From: Eutreptiella sp. 'Long Island Sound 2002'
Taxonomy: Eukaryota > Euglenozoa > Euglenophyceae > Eutreptiales > Eutreptiaceae
Length of the DNA stretch: 64,000 bases
Assembly (NCBI GenBank): GCA_964036045.1
Contig: OZ038380.1
Span: 64,030,591-64,094,590, forward strand
Direction: 5' to 3'
Part shown: positions 33,740 to 42,795 of the stretch, piece after piece
How positions within the stretch are numbered: the first letter of the stretch is position 1
Layout: each line of letters starts with the position of its first letter
Program-made: the position numbers and the translations under genes
Notes under the pieces: generated by a model
Told to the model about the DNA's origin: nothing
Database searches by the model: none
The model's input: the letters and a program-made list of their open reading frames with translations, nothing else

Positions 33740-35000
33740 GTGCGCCCCCCGTGGGGGTGGCGGAAGGGCGTCCCTGGGGGGGGTGCCTTCCACTGTTGCG
33801 GGGGGCGTCTAATCTCAGGCGCTCCCCCTCCCCCGACTGCCCGCCCACTGGGCGGGCTGTTGGGGTCCACTACCCACGTGCTGTGGGCGCGGGCGTGTGG
33901 GTGTGGGGGCCCAACGCGGTCCCCTTGGCCTGCATGCCCTGTGGGGGCTGCGTGCCGTGGGGGTGGTGGGGGGCCGTCCCCGGGCAGGGTGGCCTGCCAC
34001 CGTTGTGAGGGGCGTCTGAGGTCAGGCGCTCCCCCTCCCCCGAAGGCCCGCCCACTGGGCAGGCTGTTGGGGTCAGCCACCCACGTGCTTCGGGCGCGGG
34101 TGTGTGGGTGTGGGGGCCCATCACGGTCCCCTTGGCCTGCATGCCCTGTGGGGGCTGCGTGCCGTGGGGATGGTGGGGGGCCGTCCCCGGGCGGGGTGGC
34201 CTGCCACCGTTTTGAGGGGCGTCTGGTGTCAGGCGCTGTCCCTCCCCGACCGCCCGCCCTCTGGGGTGGGCGGCCGGGGTTCCGCGACCCGTGTGTCCCG
34301 GGTGCGGTCGGTGGGGGCGTGGGACCCAGCACCGGCCCCACAGTGTGCGCCCTTGCGTGCCGGCGTTGCTCGCAGTGGGGGTGGCGGAAGGGCGTCCCCC
34401 GGGGGGGTGCCTTCCACCGTTCTGAGGGGCGTCTGAGGTCAGGCGCTCCCCCTCCCCCGACTGCCCGCCCACTGGGCGGGCTGTTGGGGTCCGCCACCCA
34501 CGTGCTGCGGGCGCGGGTGTGTGGCTGTGGGGGCCCATCACGTTCCCCTTGGCCTGCATGCCCTGTGGGGGCTGCGTGCCGTGGGGATGGTGGGGGGCCG
34601 TCCCCGGGGGGGCTGGCCTGCCACCGTTTTGAGGGGCGTCTGGTGTCAGGCGCTGTCCCTCCCCCGGCCGCCCAGCCTCCGGGGCGGGCGGCCGGGGTAG
34701 CGCGACCCGTGTGTCCCGGGTGCCGTCGGTGCAGGCGCGGGACCCAGCACCGGCCCCACAGCTTGCGCCCTTGCGGGCCGGTGTTGCTCGCTGTGGGGGT
34801 GGCGGAAGGGCGTTCCCGGGGAGGTGCCTTCCACCGTTGTGAGGGGCGTCTGTGGTCAGGCGCTCCCCCTCCCCGAACTGCCCGCCCACTGGGCGGGCTG
34901 TTGGGGTCCGCCACCCACATGCTGTGGGCGCGGGCGTGTGGGTGTGGGGGCCCAGCACTGACCCCGGCCGGGGCCCACTACCCACTGGCTGTGGGTGTGG
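33740..35000 (-). repeat. 207/210-bp tandem array inside element B
   Basis: The anchor GCGTCT within GAGGGGCGTCTG recurs at 33,805, 34,012, 34,219, 34,429, 34,636 and 34,846: spacings 207, 207, 210, 207, 210, all multiples of three. Two unit types are present: one contains CCCACTGGGCGGGCTGTTGG, the other GGGCGGCCGGGG...GTGTGTCCCGGGTG, in the order a, a, b, a, b, a. A minus-strand ORF of about 400 codons runs through it, with repeated RRPS.RW motifs. A single related unit is at about 25,755 in element A. Confidence 0.85.
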
Positions 35001-35440
35001 GGGGTGCGGGCACGGGGACCCGTCGCCAATCCTACAGCGCGCGCTCTTGCGAGCTGGCTTTGCGCGCTGTGGGGGCGGCATGAGGGTGCCCGGGGGGGGC
35101 GCCTCTTGCCTGGGTGTGTGCCGTCGGGGGACGGGCGCTCTCCCGACCCCGACCTCTCGTCCGTTCGGGCGTGCGGCCGAGGCCTACTACCCACTGGCTG
35201 TGTATGTGGGGGATGCGGGCGTGGGGACCCGTCACCAACCCCACAGCGCGCGCTCTTGCGTGCTGTGGGGGCGGCATGAGGATGCCCCGGGGGGGCGCCT
35301 CTTGCCTGGGTGTGGGGCGTCCGGGGACGGGCGCTCTCCCACCCCCAACCTCTCGTCCGTTCGGGCGTGCGGCCGGGGCCCGCTACCCACTGGCTGTGGG
35401 TGCGGCGGATGCGGGCGTGGGGACCCGTCACCGACCCCAC
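34981..35440. repeat. ~196-209-bp tandem repeat at the 5' end of element B
   Basis: CCCACTGGCTGTG recurs at 34,981, 35,190 and 35,386. GCGGCATGAG recurs at 35,075 and 35,271. Two and a half imperfect units. Confidence 0.75.
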
Positions 35441-35446
35441 ATTATA

Positions 35447-35876
35447 GAACTTGAAATGAGGTCCAGTCTCCTCTTGGACTTTGAGAAATAGGATGGCCAA
35501 TTACTATGGGGGGGGGGTATCAAGTTCGTAGATTAGAGGTGCTTGGGAGTCAATGGCCTAGGGAGGGGCTGTCAAGTTCGTGGGTCAGAGGTCATTGGGG
35601 TTCGAGGACTAGGGGGGGAGGCCATCAAGTTCGTGGATCAGAGGTGCAAGGGGATCAATTACTAGGGAGGCACCTATCAAATTGGTGGACTAGAGCTGCT
35701 TGGGAGTCCATGACTAGGGAAGCGGCTATCAAGTTCGTGGATCACAGGTGCTTGGAGGTCAATGGATACAGAGGGGCCTATCAAGCTCGAGGATGAGAGT
35801 TGCCTGGGAGTCAATGACTAGGGGCGGGGGTATCAAGTTCGTGGAGTCAGAGGTGCTTGGGGGTGGATGACCAGGG
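35447..35876. repeat. J sequence plus ~50-bp satellite, block 2
   Basis: J (GAACTTGAAATGAGGTCC...) followed by about seven satellite units with G-runs of 4-9. The first units are nearly identical to block 1 in sequence and order. It ends where the TTTGAGG tail of element C begins, in a different phase of the satellite unit from block 1. Confidence 0.85.
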
Positions 35877-38811
35877 AGGTTTGAGGTTTGAGTTCTGATT
35901 TTGCGGGTACTAGACGCCTTTCGGCCCCGGGGGGCTACCTGGTCGGGCCAGGTGATATCCTCCCCACCGGGACCTAGTGGGGGGCCCTTCATGACACACC
36001 TCCTGCCTGGTGGCGGAGTCCGCCGGGTTCACGGGGCTTGGAGCCCTGTCCCTCCCCGACTTCCCCATTTCGCCACTCCCTGGTCAGTGCATCACTTAGC
36101 GGCCGTAGCTGCAGGCGCTTACCCACCGCGTCGCCCCCCTGATGTGTGGTCGCCCGGGGCGCCGGCGCCGCCGGGCCTGTGCTACTGGCTTGTCGCCAGT
36201 GGGACCCCTGTCGGCTGGCACGGAGGCTGCCTAGCCTTGGGGCTGGTGCGTGGCGCGGTGCGCCACTACTGCCTTCGCGGGTGCAGTGCCCTGGTCGTGT
36301 GTGCGCGGCGCTCGCGGCCGGTTTGGGGGGCTTGAGCCGGTACCTGCTGTCCTGTCTTCCCCATTTCCCCCTTCCCGCCCCGTGTGTCCCGCGCTGTGTG
36401 TGGCGGGCCGTCCCGTCCGGGTGTCCCTTACCCTCGCTCGCTGGTATGGGATTCCACGCGGTCTGTGCGTTCTGCGGGCTCGGTCCGGTTGCCCTTCTGG
36501 TATTCCCCGCGTGTCCTTTGTGTGTGTGTGAGCTCGCGCTCCCGCGGCGTTCGCCCCCCCCCCACTCCCCTGGTTGGTGTGGCGCGCGCACCTCGCGCGG
36601 TCCCGGTGCTGGGCGCTGGTAGGGCCGTTCCACGCGGTCCGTGCCACTCCGCGTGTCCTGCCCCGGTCCCGTGCCCCGTGTGGTTTGTTTTTGGGGGGGG
36701 CGGCACGGTCCCGTTTCCCTCCTAGGTGGCTTCGGGTTGTGCGCTCCCCGTGGTGTGGGTCTGCGCGCCTGGGGCATTCCAGCGCCGGGGGGTGGGGTGG
36801 GGGGGGGGGGCGGCCTGTGCGCCGTGCCCCCCGACTGTGCGGCCGGGGGGGCCAGTGGGGCAGGGGGTCGCCTTGCCTCCGTCCATCCCTCTGCCTTCCC
36901 TGCGCAGGCAACAAAGCGGGTGTCCTTGGCTTTGCTCTGGCCATGGAGGGCGTGGCCCCCATATCGCTCCGGTTCGTGCTCGCTTGCTGTCCCCGGGCGC
37001 GGCCCCTGTGGCGCCCTGGTGTGTTAGCGCGGGTTCGCTTGTCCTTCTAGGTTCCTGCGGGAGCAGGCGGCTGGGGCGTGGGGGCCGGCCCTGCTCCGGC
37101 CTCCCTCTTGGGCACCGCGGTCGGGCCGGGGGGAGGGGGGATCATCCCCTCTGCCTGGGGGGGGGGGGGGGGTGGGGGCCGGCGCCCCCGTGGCTTGCGG
37201 GCCGGTGGGGGGGGTTAAGGGGACAGGGGGGGGTCGCGCTGTGGCTCAGCTCCTCGGTCTCCGGGGGGGGCCGGCCTGCGGCTCCCTGCCCAGTCCCCCT
37301 TTCGTCGCCGGCGCATTTCCCCCTGTTGTGCGCATTCGATCGGGGTCCCGGGGCAGCCCCGGGCGCCAGGTGCGGCCTGCCGCCAGCAGGCCAGCCTGGC
37401 GGGGGGGAGAGGGGCGGCCCGTGAGCCGCCCCCCCGGAGGAGTGGCCGGGGGGCCGGGGGGCCGGGGGGTTGTTCTGCCCCGGTCCGTTCCTCTGCCCTC
37501 CCTGGGCAAGCAACATTGCGGGCGTCATTGGCGATGCTCAGGTCATGGGGGCGTGGCCCCCATACTGCTTCGATGCGTTGTCGCGTGCCGCCCCCGGGCG
37601 TGGCCTGTGCGTCGTTCTTGCGCGCTGCTGCGGGTTTGCCCGCCTGCCGCGACGCCCGCGGGAGCAGGCGGTGGGAGGCGCGGGGGCACGCGGCGCGCGA
37701 ATTTAGCTGCGTCCCCCCCCGAGCGTCACGGTCCTTCCTTGGGGACGGGGGACGTCTCCTCGGCCCCGGGGGGGATGGAGGGCCGGCGCCCCCGTGGCCC
37801 GCAGGCCGGGGGGCGACTGGGGGGGAGAGGGGAGGGGGGGCCGCGCCGCTGCTCCCCGCCCCCCTGCCCTTTGGGTTGGCCCGTGGCCCCCGTCCCTGTC
37901 ACCCTTCTTCTCCGGCGCACTCCCCCCGGGTATGCACGTTCAGTCGGGGTTGCCGGGTGGTTGTGGGCACCGGGCGCGGCCCGGTCGGCCGCTGGTGGGT
38001 CAGTGTGGCGGAGGGGGGGCGGGAGAGGTCTCCTTGCCACAGTCCGCTCCCCCGCCTTCCCCAGGCTGGCATCAGGGTGGGCCGCGTTGTTTGCACATGC
38101 CTGGGTACCGCGGTTCCGTTGCCGGTCGGTAGCGGGGAACGCGGGAGTCAGCGGGCGGTCTACCGGGGGCGCTTGGCGCGCGGCTGCGCTCGCCATGGCT
38201 GTGGCACCCCCCCCCCTGGGTGCAGCGCCCCCCCCGGGGGGGCGTGGGGCCGCCGTCTCTCCGGCCGGCCTCCGGTCGCCCATGGACTGGGGGGGGGGGA
38301 GAGGGTGGGGGAGAGGTTTGAGGGGAGGGGGGGTTCTCCGCAGTCCCCCCCTGTTCCCTGACGCCGCCCCCCGACGGTCGCGGGGGGGTGGCCTGATGGT
38401 TCCGGTCCTGGGGGGCCAGCCGCCGACTGGGGGGGCGCACTCTTCCCCCGTCTCCCTCTACCCTTTTGGTGCCGGACCCTCGAGCAGGCCCTCGCTCGGC
38501 CCCCTTGCTCCCCTCGCCGTCGCCGCGCGGTGCCGGCTAGCTGGGGGGGGGGGGGGGTCGGGCCGGTGAGTGCTGGGGGCGGCCGTCCGGGTCAGCGGTC
38601 AGCGGTTAGCGGGCTGCGGGGCCGTGGGCCTCCCCTTACGCTCGTGACCCCCGTCCTCCCTCCCACAGGAGGTGGCGCGCGCCCCTCCGTCGCGCTGTAC
38701 GGTGGGGGGGGCGTGGGTCGGGGGGCCCGGCTCCGCTGGGGGGGGCTTCCCGCGGCACTGTCCCCCTCCCACCCCCTCGTGCCCATCGCGTGGCCCGACG
38801 GGGCGCGGCCG

Positions 38812-39336
38812 TCACCTGTGTCGTCGCTTGTGTGGGGGCTGGGGCTGCGGCGGTGGCGGGTTCCGCCAGCAGTTGCGCCAGTGGGTGAGGGCGTTGCGCA
38901 AAGCCCGGGGGAGCCAGTTTTTGGCATCCGCATCCGTGATGCGGAGCACCGCCCCCCCCTCCAGGAAAGCCGGCCGCGTCGGCTCCCCGTTGGGCCACGC
39001 CGACCGGGTCACCGCCCTTAGGACCCTCTTGGGGTCCTTTGGGGCCACCCACCCCCCCGAGGGCACCTCCCAGTTCCCCTCGTCCCTCCGGAGGAGCACG
39101 GCATCGAAGGGCCGGTTCCTCATCCCCCTGCTGGTTCCCGAGCAGGCCCAGCTCAGCCGGCCGTACACCTCGACCACCAGGGGTTGGGCTTCAACCCCCA
39201 GGGGGTCCGGGGCCGTGCCCCAGTCCCGGTCCCAGGGCCAGGCCCCCTCTGCTGCCCGCGCCGGCTCCCCCTGCAGCCCCTGTGCCTGCGGCGCTGGCGC
39301 CGCGCCCCGCCCCCCCGCCGCCGAGGCAGCGGCCAT
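38812..39336 (-). CDS. GC-element conserved protein, copy C
   Basis: A 174-residue ORF matching 27,711-28,232 in element A along its whole length. Conserved: RNRPFDAVLL, GGAVLRITDADA, WLPRALRNALTHWR and a basic PHKRRHR end. The N-terminal 30 residues are Ala/Gly-rich. Function is unknown. The basic C-terminus would suit nucleic-acid binding, but that is inference. Probably continuous in an ancestral frame with the upstream ORF at 39,414-40,424. Confidence 0.5.
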   Translation of the reverse strand: MAAASAAGGRGAAPAPQAQGLQGEPARAAEGAWPWDRDWGTAPDPLGVEAQPLVVEVYGRLSWACSGTSRGMRNRPFDAVLLRRDEGNWEVPSGGWVAPKDPKRVLRAVTRSAWPNGEPTRPAFLEGGAVLRITDADAKNWLPRALRNALTHWRNCWRNPPPPQPQPPHKRRHR

Positions 39337-39413
39337 CCACGCCGGCTCCGCCCTCGGCGTGGGGGGGGCTGGCTGGTGCTGGGGTCAGGGGGGGTTGGGG
39401 GGGGATGAGGTCT

Positions 39414-40930
39414 TCAGCGTCGGGGTCGATGTTGTAGAGGTGGGCGTGGTGGTGGTGGTCGTGGTGGTCGTGGTGCGCCGGCTTTTGTTGGATGCCGGGG
39501 GGGATTCACCGCACCGGCTGCACGTCCGGCTGCGGGGGCGCCCCGCCCCCCGTCCCCCTCCCTTTCGCTCCGCCCTCCCCCCGTGGCTCCAGTGCCCCAT
39601 CTTGTCTGTCCCCGGGGGCCCACGGCACCCTTGCCGTTCCCCTTGGGTCCCTTCCCGGACCCCACGCCTTTGTCCCCCTGTCCGCGCCGTGGGTCCCGCT
39701 CCCTGTCACCTGCATCCTGGCCTGCACTGCCGGCGCCCGTACCCTTCCCATACCCGTGCCCATGCGCTTGGCTGCGCCCACGCTCGCTGACCGCGCCCCG
39801 CTCCACTCCATGCGCACCGTGGCCGCCCGCCTTGGCGCCCTGCTCGCGCCCCTCGCGCCCCTTCCCGTGCCCTTGCCCTTTCCCGGCTCCTTGTCCCGCG
39901 TCGTGCCGTCCGCTGCCCGCGCTCTGTCTTCCTCCACTGCTGCTGGCCTCGGCGCCTTGCCCGCGTTTTTGCCCTCGCTCCTTGCCGCGTGCGCCCAGGG
40001 CTGCCCCCCTGCGTTTGTCCCTGGGCACTTCCCCTGTCGCCTCCTGTCCCCCGCTCTGTGCTCCCGTGGCCGGCACCCGCCCCGCCTGTGCGCTGTCCCC
40101 CCCCTCCCGGATCACGCGCCGGGCGTCCTCTTGCCGCCGCAGCTGCGGCAGCGTGACGCCTGGCGGCGCACGCTCGGGCGCCGGGGGGGGGACGTGCCGC
40201 GTCCGTCCCGTGGGGAAGGCGGCCTTGGGGGGGTACGGCTTGGGGGGGCTGGCTTGGGTGTGGCTGGGGTTGGCGTGGGCGCGGTACTTGGCGACCCCCC
40301 TGCCCTCCGCTGCGGCTGCAGCTGCCCCCGCCGAGGCGCTCCGGGCCCGCGCGGGGTCCGTCCCCCACGCCCGCGGTGTGCCGGGGGCCGCGGCGTGGGC
40401 GGCCGATGCGGTGGCGCGGCTCACCGGACCGCGGTCCCGGCCCCTTGCGCAACCTCCGCGCCCATCTCTGCGGCTGCGGCGGCTCCCAGCGAGGCGCCCG
40501 GGGCCTGCGCCGGGGCCACCCCCCGCGCCGGCGACGTGCCGGGGGCCGCGGTTGGGGCCGCGGCGCGGCTTGCTGAGGCTGCGGTCTCAGCCCCCTGTGC
40601 GCCTGGGCCCCCCCCCGGGGGCGGGGCGGCAGGGCCTGCAGCCTGGGCGGCAGGAGCGGTCTCCTCGGCTGGCGCAGGTCCCCGGGTCGATGGCCTGGTG
40701 TCGGCGGAGGCTGCCCGGGGCTGACCAGCCGGCGCCCCGACTGGCACCGCTGCCTCCGCCAGCGGCCGCTCCTCGCGCTCCGCGAGAGTCTCCTCCGCGT
40801 ATCCCGGCGAAACGGGGAAGCGGGAGCGGGACCGGCGGTGGTGGCAGTCGTCCCGCTGGGGGGAGCAATCGGAGTCTGACATCACTGTTATCCTGGTAGG
40901 CATTGGTGGTGGCAGGTGTGCCCTCTCCAC
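39414..40930 (-). CDS. GC-element low-complexity ORFs (Arg/Gly/Ala-rich)
   Basis: Two overlapping minus-strand frames. At 40,930-40,421 the sequence starts near MPTRITVMSDSDCSPQRDDC, followed by an RRSRSR basic patch and Ala/Pro-rich linker. At 40,424-39,414 it is Arg/Gly/Lys-rich (GKGQGHGKGREGREQG). The start of the first overlaps the stop of the upstream ORF (ATG at 40,930-40,928). Low complexity makes similarity uninformative. An RNA-binding, disordered Gag or ORF1-like role is only a guess. Confidence 0.3.
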
Positions 40931-41844
40931 TACCTCCCGATGTATCTGTGTTGTGCCTTGGGCAGTGCTGTGCAGTGCTCCGCAGGGGGGAGGGGGGGAG
41001 GGGAGGGGGGGGCGGCGGTGGCGTTAGCCCCGTGCGGGCGGGGGCCGGTGGCCATCCATCGGTACTGGGTTGGGAGGCGGGTGAGCCACGCGGCCCACAC
41101 GTCGCGCCACAGCTCCCAGTCTGGGGCGGGGCTCAGGGCCCTGGGCCCCCGAGGGTCGTCGGGTGGTGCCGAGGGGAGCCACACTAGGTGGACCCCCGTA
41201 ACGGCGGTGAACTCCTGTGTTCGCAGGAAGGTGTGTACCCCGTCCCGCGCCGCGGGCGCCGGGAGGGGGGGGCGGGGTACGGGCGCTGCCCCGTACAGGT
41301 GGTTGGGGGTGATCCCCAGGACCCGCTCCGGGTCCCCGCGGGTCGCGACGACGAGGAGGAGCAGGGTGGTGCCCGGGCGCTTTTGCCAGAGGACCTGCCC
41401 TCTGTGGTGGGCACGCCTGGCCCTGGGGAGGGGGGGGGATAGGTTTGGGTTGGCCCAGCCGCGGGGTGCGTGCGTTGCCGGCGGGAGGGCGGGGCACCAG
41501 GTGGGCTCCCTGCGGAACGCCTCGCACATGACGGCGTACGGGGGAGTCGGCCTGGCGCCGTCGTACACCGGGTTGGTTTGGCGGGGGCAGGTGGGCGCCT
41601 CGTCCGCGCCTTGCATGAATACCGTGACTTCGCCCACCTCCAGGTCCTCGTCAGGCGGGTGTAGAAGGTGGAGTGCCGCGTCCAACTGGGATGCTCTCCA
41701 CGGTATGTGGCCCGCGCCTGGTTCAGGTACGGGGCCCTGTCCCCGGTGCAGCGCGTCCTGAGGGCGTGCAGCAGGGCTGGGGTGCTGCTGTGCAGAGAAA
41801 TGAGGTCCAGTCTCCTCTTGGGCTTTGAGAAATAGGATGACCAA
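40930..41844 (-). CDS. GC-element 5' ORF, 304-aa protein of unknown function
   Basis: Open for 305 codons including the stop. The first ~17 residues come from the adjoining J sequence, so the natural start is probably internal. Not low-complexity: it contains HIPWRASQLDAALHLL, VFMQGADEAPTCPRQTNPVY, TTLLLLVVATRGDPERVLGI and WELWRDVWAAWLTRLP. The last motif resembles IWAAWPDRVP in the downstream conserved protein of element A, suggesting a repeated domain within the element. No known family is recognised. Confidence 0.4.
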   Translation of the reverse strand: MVILFLKAQEETGPHFSAQQHPSPAARPQDALHRGQGPVPEPGAGHIPWRASQLDAALHLLHPPDEDLEVGEVTVFMQGADEAPTCPRQTNPVYDGARPTPPYAVMCEAFRREPTWCPALPPATHAPRGWANPNLSPPLPRARRAHHRGQVLWQKRPGTTLLLLVVATRGDPERVLGITPNHLYGAAPVPRPPLPAPAARDGVHTFLRTQEFTAVTGVHLVWLPSAPPDDPRGPRALSPAPDWELWRDVWAAWLTRLPTQYRWMATGPRPHGANATAAPPSPPPLPPAEHCTALPKAQHRYIGR

Positions 41845-42357
41845 TTACTATGGAGAGGGGCTATCAAGTTCGTAGATTAGAGGTGCTTGGGAGTCAATGG
41901 CCTAAGGAGGGGCTGTCAAGTTCGTGGATCCGAGGTGATTGGGAGTCGAGGACTAGGGGGGGAGGCCATCAAGTTCGTGGATCAGAGGTGCAAGGGGATC
42001 AATTACTAGGGAGGCGCCTATCAAATTGGTGGATTAGAGCTGCTTTGGGGTCAATGGCTAGGGAAGCGGCTATCAAGTTCGCGGATCACAGGTGTTTTGA
42101 GGTCAATGGATACAGAGAGGCCTATCAAGTTCGAGTATGACAGTTGCCTGGGAGTCAATGACTAGGGGCGGGGGTATCAAGTTCGTGCAGTCAGAGGTGC
42201 TTGGGGGTCAATGACCGGGGAGGGGGCTCTCAAGTATGTGGATCAGAGGTTTTTGGGAGTATATCGATCAGGGGGGGGGGATATCAAGTTGGTGGATCAG
42301 AGGTGCTTGGGAGTTCAAACATACGGGGGCTGACCTATCAAGTCTGTGGGTCAGACA
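41797..42357. repeat. J sequence plus ~50-bp satellite, block 3 (left of the LTR insertion)
   Basis: About ten satellite units. Measured spacing of the TATCAAGTT-type anchor is 52, 53, 52 bases for the first units. The block stops at the LTR element's target duplication at 42,358 and resumes after 52,208, so it was one array before the insertion. Confidence 0.9.
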
Positions 42358-42362
42358 TGTCT

Positions 42363-42785
42363 TGTAATGTAACCCAACTCCGTCTTGGCTGAGGTCTATT
42401 CCTTGACCCTTGTTGCCATGGACACTGAAGCACAGGCACTGATCCAAATACCCCAAAGCATTTTAGATCACTAGATGTGATCTACAAACATGCCTGTGCA
42501 AAACACAGCAAACTGTCCTAAACATGCCGAAACATTTACAAAACACTCAGAATATTATAAAACCTAGAAACATTATAAAATCTGTAGATTTTATCTAAGT
42601 TTTCTTCATGTCAAAAATTTCAATCTACGCACAAAAATTGCGATGCACGGCTGCCATGTGGTATTTTCCGTCCGCGAATTTCGCGGGCCATTCAGCAGCC
42701 CATATTATAATAAAAATGCATAATCTGCAATAAATTTGGAAACAAAATAGATAAGAGTATCTTCTACATTTGTGGACCCATTACA
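42363..42785 (-). repeat. Outer element 3' LTR
   Basis: Complete 423-bp LTR with TG/CA ends. It contains CCGCGAATTTCGCGG, a near-perfect inverted repeat (around 42,675-42,690). Confidence 0.9.
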
Positions 42786-42795
42786 CTCCCCCACC
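42786..42795 (-). promoter_or_regulatory. Polypurine tract of the outer element
   Basis: GGTGGGGGAG on the minus strand abuts the LTR start TGTAATG, the position expected for the plus-strand DNA primer. It fixes the element's orientation. Confidence 0.65.

Larger units (their letters stand above)
32886..35445 (-). mobile_element. GC element B
   Basis: Starts, on the plus strand, with the same GGTTTGAGGTTTGA...TTTTGCGGGTACTAGACGCC terminus as A and C, and is colinear with A for about 900 bases (to about 33,800). Instead of the A/C middle region it then carries two tandem arrays (33,740 to about 35,000 and about 35,000-35,440) before the J sequence. Minus-strand ORFs span the arrays (33,727-34,920). 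No RT found. Confidence 0.6.
35877..41795 (-). mobile_element. GC element C (longest copy)
   Basis: About 5.9 kb, extremely GC-rich, plus strand G-rich. Read on the minus strand: ORF 41,844-40,930, ORF 40,930-40,421, ORF 40,424-39,414, ORF 39,336-38,812, then imperfect ~560-600-bp internal repeats (landmarks CCTTCCCTGCGCAGGCAAC at 36,894 and CCCTCCCTGGGCAAGCAAC at 37,496, weaker near 38,055), and the 3' terminus with a TCAAACC-type tail. The 5' limit is set at the J sequence at about 41,797. The four ORFs are in three frames, so G/C-run indels have probably split a longer gene. No RT or endonuclease motif was recognised. Confidence 0.6.

Noticed and set aside
37172-38569. Plus-strand ORF of 465 codons in GC element C
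   Set aside because: Same reason: open because of composition, no ordered motif, and opposite to the apparent element orientation.
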